This document shows positions 52,809 to 57,992 of a stretch of 57,992 bases of DNA, one piece after another. The DNA comes from an uncultured bacterium (lineage in GTDB: Bacteria; UBP6; UBA1177). The first letter of the stretch is position 1; the number at the start of each line of letters is the position of its first letter. The stretch spans positions 1 through 57,992 of the forward strand of contig CAJOMF010000012.1 in assembly GCA_905235605.1 (NCBI GenBank). The letters run 5' to 3'. Made by a program: the position numbers and the translations under genes. A model generated the notes under the pieces. The model saw nothing but the letters and a program-made list of their open reading frames with translations. It was not told the DNA's origin and made no database searches.

Positions 52809-53707
52809 ACAGTATGGAAAAAACAAGAGAATTTTTGAAATCTATTGGTCTGCCGGGCGGTGATGCATATAATCTTCCGACTTCTCAGAAAAGATTCGCT
52901 GACGGTGGACAGTATCGTTTTGAAGTCCCCGGTATTCAGGGACCAAAAGTAATGAAGGCTCTGCTTGAAGCAATGGACAGCTATGGTGTATATCTGCACA
53001 GAGTCACCCAGACTCAGGGAATCATGCGTCTGACTGATAACGAAATCGCTAAAATGGTGGAACTTGCGCATCAGTGGCAGACAGATTTGATTCTTGCCAT
53101 CGGTCCGCGTGCAACGACAGACGCATCGGCTTCAGTCAATACCGAAGAGGGTGTCAGGATGGGTTACAGGCTTCGCGGTCAGGAACAGATTGTCCGCGCT
53201 ATCGAGGATGTAAAGCGCGCGGTAAAACTCGGCTGCAGAGGTTTCCTTGTTTATGACGAAGGATGTCTTTGGGTTCTTAATGAAATGCGCAAAGCCGGTG
53301 AAATTCCCGCTGAATGCCATTTCAAAGTATCTGCTCATGCAGGTCACGGTAATCCCTGTTCGGCTAAAGTTCTTGAAATGCTCGGCGCAAACTCGATCAA
53401 CCCGGTTCGTGATATTCAGCTTCAGATGCTTTCGGCTATGAGACAGGCTGTTGACTGCGTTATCGATATTCACACCGAGAACCCCAAATCGACAGGCGGT
53501 TTCATCCGTCATTACGAGGTTCCGGAAATGATTCGTATTGCAGCTCCGATTTATTTGAAAACAGGCGGCTCGGTAGCGGCGACACACAGCTGGGACAGCA
53601 CCGAGGACGATGCAAGAAAACGCGCAAAACAGTGCAGTCTCGTAAAGAGAGTCATTGACGAATATTATCCTGAAGCAGTCTGGTCGCCGAAAGGCAGTCT
53701 TGTATAA
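52805..53707 (+). CDS. U32-peptidase-like protein
   Basis: A 300-residue protein that looks like a single TIM-barrel domain, alternating strands and helices throughout. It resembles proteins labelled U32 family peptidase: GGDAYNLPTSQKRFADGGQY near 18-37, VYLHRVTQTQGIMRLTD near 62-78, LVYDEGCLWVLNEM near 148, KVSAHAGHGNPCSAKVLE near 175. The true activity of this branch is unknown. It overlaps the decarboxylase gene (ATGA) and precedes the two fumarase genes, so it is part of the same pathway, either as enzyme or as maturation factor. Confidence 0.6.
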   Translation: MNSMEKTREFLKSIGLPGGDAYNLPTSQKRFADGGQYRFEVPGIQGPKVMKALLEAMDSYGVYLHRVTQTQGIMRLTDNEIAKMVELAHQWQTDLILAIGPRATTDASASVNTEEGVRMGYRLRGQEQIVRAIEDVKRAVKLGCRGFLVYDEGCLWVLNEMRKAGEIPAECHFKVSAHAGHGNPCSAKVLEMLGANSINPVRDIQLQMLSAMRQAVDCVIDIHTENPKSTGGFIRHYEVPEMIRIAAPIYLKTGGSVAATHSWDSTEDDARKRAKQCSLVKRVIDEYYPEAVWSPKGSLV

Positions 53708-53723
53708 ATGCGGGAGTAATAAA

Positions 53724-54233
53724 ATGAATGAAATTACAACGCCTATCTCCGATGAAGTTATAAAAAAACTCAATGTCGGTGATGTAATCTATATCTCCGG
53801 ATATATTATTTGCGGCAGGGACGCAGTTCTTCCGAAGGTGCTGAAAATGATTGAAGACGGCACTGTCGGTCAGCTTGGTGTCGATCTGAAAGGTCAGGTG
53901 ATTTTTCACACGGCTTTCAGCACTGCCGGTCTTGGCCCCACATCAAGCAACAAAGTTGAAATCGAGGGCAGTATAGAACCTCTTTCAGCTGCAGGAGTGA
54001 AGATCCATATGGGTAAAGGAGCCCTTCATGCCGAAACAATAAAGGCTCTTGACAAGTATAACGCTATATACGCCGTCATAGCGCCTGTCACGGCTCTTCT
54101 TGTGGACAAAACCTCAGAGCATCGTGTGCTTGCTTTCCCTGAGCTCGGTATAGAAGCTTTGCATTTAATCAAAATCGACAAGTATCCTGCGATTGTAGCA
54201 GCAGCACACGGGAGGAGCATATATGATAAGTAA
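53724..54233 (+). CDS. Class I fumarase/L-tartrate dehydratase, beta subunit
   Basis: The 169-residue small subunit of a two-part hydro-lyase (fumarase or L(+)-tartrate dehydratase). AFSTAGLGPTSSNKVE near 68-83 and AGVKIHMGKGAL near 90-101 are family features. I use the ATG at 53724 behind GGGAG; a longer reading overlaps the U32-like gene and has no such site. It overlaps the alpha subunit gene by 11 bases. The order, beta first, differs from the usual alpha-beta order. The substrate could be fumarate, mesaconate or tartrate. Confidence 0.88.
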   Translation: MNEITTPISDEVIKKLNVGDVIYISGYIICGRDAVLPKVLKMIEDGTVGQLGVDLKGQVIFHTAFSTAGLGPTSSNKVEIEGSIEPLSAAGVKIHMGKGALHAETIKALDKYNAIYAVIAPVTALLVDKTSEHRVLAFPELGIEALHLIKIDKYPAIVAAAHGRSIYDK

Positions 54234-55083
54234 AAGTTATGACGAAATTATAGAGCGTGTCAGAGATACGCTTGTTCTGGCTGGTTCCACTTTCAGACCT
54301 GATAAAACGGAAGCATTCAAGAGAGCGATTGAAACCGAAAGCAATCCTCAGGCTAAATGGATCCTTGAAACAATGCTGGAAAATGCCGAAGTCGCCGGAA
54401 AAAACCGCAGACCTATCTGTGATGATACGGGAATACCGCATTTCCTTCTTGAAATCGGTGAAGATACACCGATTACCGGAAAAACGCTTGATGCTATAAA
54501 AGAAGGTGTAAAAGCTGGTTTGCGCACACTTCCCGGAAGACCTATGGGTATTATGGGTGACGACAGCCACAGAATAGATCAGTCAGGCGGTTTGAATCCT
54601 GACAGTGCCGGAGTAGAACCTGCTCCTATACTGATAAGAAAATGCAAAGACAATGTTTTGAGACTGCATATTCTGATGTTCGGCGGAGGTCCCGCGATCC
54701 GCGGTAAAACATACCGAATCTTCCATAAACACAACACACAGGTCGTTATGGACGAGATAGTAGGATGGGCAAAAGAATCCGTGTCACAGCTCGGTTGTTC
54801 CCCGTGTACTCTTGCAATCGGTGTAGGCAGAAGTCATTTCGAAGCGTCATCATTGATGCTTCAGGCTCAGGTCGACGGCAATTACGGTGTACAGTCTGAA
54901 ATGGAACAGGAAATCACCAGACGTGTAAACGAAACAAATGTCGGAGCTTTAGGACTCCACGGTGATGTCAGCGTATTGGCGACATTCATGAAAGTAGGAC
55001 CCCAGAGAGCAAGCGGTGTGCGTATAGTATGCCTGAGACCATGCTGCTGTTTCGAACCGAGAATCGCAACGGTTGAATTGTAA
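54223..55083 (+). CDS. Class I fumarase/L-tartrate dehydratase, alpha subunit ([4Fe-4S])
   Basis: The 286-residue alpha subunit. Cysteines for an oxygen-sensitive [4Fe-4S] cluster are present: RPICDDTG near 63-70, LGCSPCTLAIGVGRSHFEA near 190-208, and a Cys-rich C-terminus (VCLRPCCC near 269). The LRPCCC run has more cysteines than relatives usually show. It completes the dehydratase with the upstream beta subunit, overlapping it by 11 bases with GGAGGAG as ribosome binding site. It is the last gene of the acid cassette; the acyltransferase follows after 67 bases. Confidence 0.9.
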   Translation: MISKSYDEIIERVRDTLVLAGSTFRPDKTEAFKRAIETESNPQAKWILETMLENAEVAGKNRRPICDDTGIPHFLLEIGEDTPITGKTLDAIKEGVKAGLRTLPGRPMGIMGDDSHRIDQSGGLNPDSAGVEPAPILIRKCKDNVLRLHILMFGGGPAIRGKTYRIFHKHNTQVVMDEIVGWAKESVSQLGCSPCTLAIGVGRSHFEASSLMLQAQVDGNYGVQSEMEQEITRRVNETNVGALGLHGDVSVLATFMKVGPQRASGVRIVCLRPCCCFEPRIATVEL

Positions 55084-55150
55084 GTTTTCTGCGTCTTTGA
55101 GACATGTCCGATTGCATATCCGCCGATAAGGTTTTTTTAGGAGACCCTCA

Positions 55151-56245
55151 ATGTCAAATACACCAAGTTTAAACGAAGTCACCCCGAAACAACGTGACTC
55201 TAATCTTGAGTTGATGCGCATAATCGCAATGCTTCTCATAGTCGCTCACCATTATGTTGTCAATTCAGGTCTGACTCTTCCAGAAGGGCCGATTTTTGCC
55301 GATCCGATGTCAAAACGCTCGCTGTTCCTGCTTGTTTTCGGCGCATGGGGAAAAATCGGGATAAACTGCTTTATGATGATAACCGGATATTTCATGTGCA
55401 AATCGAATATAACAGTGAAGAAATTCGCGAAGCTGTTCTTGGAAATCTTATTTTATAATATTGTGATATATCTCATTTTTCTGCTTAGCGGATACGCACC
55501 TTTTGCTTGGACTTCTTGCATAAAAGCATTGATTCCTATTACAAGTATCAACCAGAATTTTACCTCATGCTTTATTGTGTTTTTCCTCTTTATCCCTTTT
55601 CTCAACAAACTTGTGCAGAACCTGAATGAAAAACAGCATTTGGCATTGATCGGGCTCTGTTCTTTCACTTACATTCTTTTCGGGACACTGCATCGTGTCT
55701 CGATGAACTATGTTTCGTGGTTCATAGTGCTTTATTTTATATCTTCATACATCAGGCTTTATCCGAAAAAATGGTTCTCAAACAATAAAATCTGCGGTAC
55801 CTTGCTGTTTCTGTCGCTTGCAGCTGGTATTGCAAGCATAGTCGGCTGTGCATGGGTCGGAACAAAGATAAACAGATTCTCTCCTTTCTTTTTTGTCAGC
55901 GATTCCAATACTTTTCTTGCTGTGGCAATAGGAGTCAGCGCGTTCATGTTTTTTAAAAACCTCCGTATTCCTTACAGCAGATTCATCAACACTGTCGCCG
56001 CTTCGACATTCGGGGTGCTTTTGATACATGCATCCGGTGATACGATGAGACAGTGGCTTTGGAAGGATGTCGTCGATTGCGTTGGTCATTATGGCGACAA
56101 ATATCTGCCGCTTTATGCGATAGGTTGCGTTCTCGCGATATTTACGGTCTGCACTTTAATCGACATTCTGAGAATAAACTGTCTGGAAAAGCCCTTCTTC
56201 AGGTTGCTTCGACAGGCTCAGCAACCTGCGCCGCAGCAGAATTAG
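55151..56245 (+). CDS. Acyltransferase family 3 (OafA/WecH-type)
   Basis: A 364-residue membrane acyltransferase. It opens with RDSNLELMRIIAMLLIVAHHYV (residues 15-36, with the His-His of the family) and continues with about ten hydrophobic segments. Such enzymes acetylate or otherwise acylate surface sugars from the cytoplasmic face. It closes the second polysaccharide locus. A deleted copy of the same gene is at 37749-37933. The last 46 codons contain an RLLRQAQQPAPQQ tail that both copies share. Confidence 0.9.
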   Translation: MSNTPSLNEVTPKQRDSNLELMRIIAMLLIVAHHYVVNSGLTLPEGPIFADPMSKRSLFLLVFGAWGKIGINCFMMITGYFMCKSNITVKKFAKLFLEILFYNIVIYLIFLLSGYAPFAWTSCIKALIPITSINQNFTSCFIVFFLFIPFLNKLVQNLNEKQHLALIGLCSFTYILFGTLHRVSMNYVSWFIVLYFISSYIRLYPKKWFSNNKICGTLLFLSLAAGIASIVGCAWVGTKINRFSPFFFVSDSNTFLAVAIGVSAFMFFKNLRIPYSRFINTVAASTFGVLLIHASGDTMRQWLWKDVVDCVGHYGDKYLPLYAIGCVLAIFTVCTLIDILRINCLEKPFFRLLRQAQQPAPQQN

Positions 56246-56269
56246 GGAGTTTAGGGATTTTAGGGAAAA

Positions 56270-57184
56270 TCACAGATTCCGCATGATTTCGGGAATCCAG
56301 GATGGATCCAAGATTTCGAAAGCGAAGCACTGTTTGGCGAGATCTTTGAGCGACGCTCCGATGTGGTAAAGAATTTTGTTGTCGATAATCAAAAAGCGGT
56401 CGTGGATTTTTTCCGTGTGTTTTAGCTCAAGTATCGGATATTGTTCGTTAAATTTTTGAACGTCGAGAGGTGTTATTTTTGTTTTTGGATAGGTGTAGAT
56501 TATGACTTTTACACCGCTTTTCTTCTTGGCGAAGCGCTCCAGAACCGTAAGATCGACATAATTGTCGATTAGAACAATTTCTTTTTCAGCCTCGGCGATA
56601 AATGACTCGAATTTTGCGTAGGCATCGAAAATCTGCCCTTGGAAAAAGAGCCCCTGTTTGTCTTCGATTTTGTATCTGTCCATTTTGTCGAAAAGTTCAT
56701 CGATTTTTTTGCCGTGTTCCAATAAGTGAATCTCGCTGGTTGTCTGCCGTTTTTCCATAAAGTCGAGTCTTTGAAAAATTTGGGAGTTTGTCTGAACAAA
56801 CCGGCGCAAAGCGACAAAGGCTTCTATAATCATTATACTTGTCAGCACTGCTGTATCGCTTTTAAGAACGGAAGCCAGCATTGCCACTCCCTGTTCCGTA
56901 AAGGCGTAAGGCAGATATTGGCGGCCGCCCCTGGTTTCTGTTTTTGAGGTCGCAATTTGCGACCTCAAAAATTCAAATTCACTTTCATTGAGTTGAAACA
57001 TGAAATTTGAGGGGAATCTTTCAATATTTCTACGCACTTGTTCATTCAACCTTTTTGTCTCCACCCCGTAAAGTTTTGCCAAGTCTCGGTCGAGCATCAC
57101 CTGCTGCCCTCGAATAACCAAGATTTTACTTTCAATATCTGCTTTTATTTGATTGTCGCTACTTATTACAATTTTATTTGTCAT
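56270..57184 (-). CDS. ORF6N-domain DNA-binding protein with PLD-like C-terminal domain
   Basis: A 304-residue protein. The N-terminal ORF6N domain (residues 1-125) carries the usual VMLDRDLAKLYGVETKRLNE and the FTEQGVAMLASVLKSDTAV stretch. A charged middle follows (about 130-175), then a C-terminal domain (about 180-304) resembling one half of a phospholipase D-type nuclease. The motif HDRFLIID near 275 is an HxK-like motif with Arg for Lys. I start at 57184 behind GAGAGAAG; a longer frame from 57214 is possible. It points opposite to the neighbouring loci and converges with the acyltransferase. It occupies the place that the RhuM-like gene has in the first boundary. Confidence 0.85.
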   Translation of the reverse strand: MTNKIVISSDNQIKADIESKILVIRGQQVMLDRDLAKLYGVETKRLNEQVRRNIERFPSNFMFQLNESEFEFLRSQIATSKTETRGGRQYLPYAFTEQGVAMLASVLKSDTAVLTSIMIIEAFVALRRFVQTNSQIFQRLDFMEKRQTTSEIHLLEHGKKIDELFDKMDRYKIEDKQGLFFQGQIFDAYAKFESFIAEAEKEIVLIDNYVDLTVLERFAKKKSGVKVIIYTYPKTKITPLDVQKFNEQYPILELKHTEKIHDRFLIIDNKILYHIGASLKDLAKQCFAFEILDPSWIPEIMRNL

Positions 57185-57289
57185 GTTCTTCTCTCGATAA
57201 ACAGATAAGTGCAATGCTTGAATAATAATATCAAAATATTTGTCAATAAAAATTTTATTTAAAATATAAGTTTTAGATTATTGATTTCT

Positions 57290-57316
57290 GCTAAGGACAT
57301 TAATGTCCCTAACAAA
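57290..57316. pseudogene. Short remnant of the RhuM-like gene
   Basis: Twenty-seven bases match bases 38444-38470 of the RhuM-like gene at 26 positions, including the 14-base palindrome GGACATTAATGTCC. They lie just upstream of the DegT promoter, where the RhuM-like gene stands in copy 1. The plain reading is a deletion remnant. An alternative is a conserved protein-binding site that also occurs inside that gene. Confidence 0.6.
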
Positions 57317-57324
57317 AAACATCT

Positions 57325-57377
57325 CGCATTTCCTAAAAAAATCAGTATAATGCGGCGGTTTTTTTAGGAGAGACGCC
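57325..57377 (+). promoter_or_regulatory. DegT promoter region, copy 2
   Basis: TCGCATTTCCTAAAAAAATC and TATAAT (57346-57351), then GCGGCGG, nearly identical to 38960-39014. TAGGAGAG is the ribosome binding site before the ATG at 57378. Confidence 0.7.
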
Positions 57378-57992
57378 ATGACAATAAACGTTACCCGTTC
57401 CTCAATGCCCGGTTTTGAGGAATATTGCTCAGAAATAAAGGAGTTGTGGGAGAGCCGCTGGCTTACCAATTCGGGTGCGAAGCATCAGCAGTTTCAGGCG
57501 GAGCTTGAAAAGTTTCTCGGCGTGCCGCATGTAGCGCTCTACACGAACGGACATCTGGCGCTCGAAAATGTCATCGCGGCTATGCAATTTGAAAAAGGCT
57601 CGGAAGTTATTACGACACCGTTTACCTTTGCTTCGACGACTCATGCGATAGTCAGAAACGGCCTGGTTCCGGTTTTCTGCGATGTGAATCCTGACAATTA
57701 CACGATCGATGCTGATAAGATCGAGGCTCTGATCACAGACAAAACTGTTGCGATAGTTCCGGTGCATGTTTACGGAAATATGTGCGATGTCGAGCATATC
57801 GCGGATATTGCTAAAAAACACGGTCTGAAAGTCATTTACGATGCGGCGCATGCTTTCGCGGTGAAATACAAAGGCGTTAGCTCGGCTTGTTTTGGTGATG
57901 CTTCGATGTTCAGTTTCCATGCGACCAAGGTTTTCAACACGATCGAAGGGGGCGCGGTCTGTTTTTCGGACGATCCGCTTGTGGACAAACTT
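57378..57992 (+). CDS. DegT-type sugar aminotransferase, 3' end cut by window
   Basis: The first 205 codons of a second DegT/DnrJ/EryC1/StrS aminotransferase. The reading frame is open to the last base. It is a close paralogue of the gene at 39015. It includes the PLP lysine region (FSFHATKVFN) and the conserved YDAAHAFAVKYKG. Differences are scattered, for instance MQFEKGSE instead of FGFPKGAE near residue 70, but the last 99 bases are identical. It should head a third locus to the right of the window. Confidence 0.92.
   Translation, partial: MTINVTRSSMPGFEEYCSEIKELWESRWLTNSGAKHQQFQAELEKFLGVPHVALYTNGHLALENVIAAMQFEKGSEVITTPFTFASTTHAIVRNGLVPVFCDVNPDNYTIDADKIEALITDKTVAIVPVHVYGNMCDVEHIADIAKKHGLKVIYDAAHAFAVKYKGVSSACFGDASMFSFHATKVFNTIEGGAVCFSDDPLVDKL
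57894..57992. repeat. 99-bp exact repeat at window end
   Basis: The last 99 bases are identical to 39531-39629 inside the first DegT gene, whereas the sequence just before shows frequent differences. The window ends exactly at the end of a stretch identical to an internal sequence. This is how short-read assemblies stop at repeats, so the edge may be an assembly break. Confidence 0.85.

Noticed and set aside
46638-55083. Complete phosphonate biosynthesis pathway
   Set aside because: The decarboxylase looks right, but no PEP mutase is present in the window, so the pathway cannot be claimed.
1-57992. tRNA, rRNA, riboswitch or prophage genes
   Set aside because: Intergenic gaps were read by eye and none shows a convincing cloverleaf, rRNA segment, known riboswitch core or phage structural gene. 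Small RNAs cannot be excluded without a covariance-model search.

Overview
The window looks like one contig of an uncultivated, probably anaerobic Gram-negative bacterium. Roughly the first 3.3 kb may have a different origin. The lineage guess rests on an exported subtilase with a MopE-type calcium/copper-binding motif (DDNCDGRVDEG) and an Asp/Thr/Ser-rich tail, both typical of Myxococcota and related deltaproteobacterial groups. A [4Fe-4S] class I fumarase-type dehydratase and a carbamate kinase also fit an anaerobe. The first five kilobases change style: genes up to 3260 use CGT/CGC arginine codons and resemble Coriobacteriia-type Actinobacteria, whereas genes from 3411 on use AGA heavily. 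No rRNA, tRNA or CRISPR array was seen.

Layout. (1) 1-3260: partial metallo-beta-lactamase-fold protein, alkyltransferase-like protein, zinc-ribbon membrane protein, L-lactate permease. (2) 3411-13446: cyclic-2,3-diphosphoglycerate-synthetase-like GTPase plus carbamate kinase, two thioredoxin-like proteins (one fused to a CcdA-type membrane domain), a large secreted subtilase, a YchJ/SEC-C protein, a lipoprotein and several unknowns. (3) 13752-37933: a first surface-polysaccharide locus. It holds UDP-L-FucNAc synthesis (capE-capF-capG), UDP-sugar dehydrogenase, glycosyltransferases, Wzy, LicD with a cytidylyltransferase and reductase, Wzx, an ATP-grasp ligase and an ornithine-cyclodeaminase-like enzyme. 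It is interrupted by AbiE, a DUF1703-type ATPase/nuclease, an AlbA-type regulator and a DUF1016 nuclease. (4) 37749-39015: a boundary made of an acyltransferase deletion scar, a DNA-binding-protein gene and a DegT promoter. (5) 39015-56245: a second locus. It starts with a DegT aminotransferase, then carries a defence-type block (RloB, a PrrC/RloC-like ATPase, FRG protein, ATPase/TOPRIM pair). It ends with Wzx, ATP-grasp, a seven-gene organic-acid cassette that includes a phosphonopyruvate-decarboxylase-like enzyme and a two-subunit fumarase, and an acyltransferase. (6) 56106-57992: the same boundary again (acyltransferase tail, DNA-binding-protein gene, DegT promoter and gene), cut off by the end of the window inside a 99-base exact copy of the first DegT gene.

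How it fits together. The surface loci appear to be tandem modules. Each starts with a DegT aminotransferase behind a conserved promoter and ends with an acyltransferase tail. Many junctions between genes carry scars: gene ends of rmlA, rloA, wzy, wzx, glycosyltransferases, an acyltransferase and a SIR2-like gene, left where neighbouring genes were swapped. Nuclease, ATPase and toxin-antitoxin genes sit at these junctions. The most interesting points are the repeated boundary module, the defence block with its degraded partners, the phosphonopyruvate-decarboxylase/PrpD/fumarase cassette without a visible PEP mutase, and the DUF1016 gene sitting between two copies of a glycosyltransferase start.
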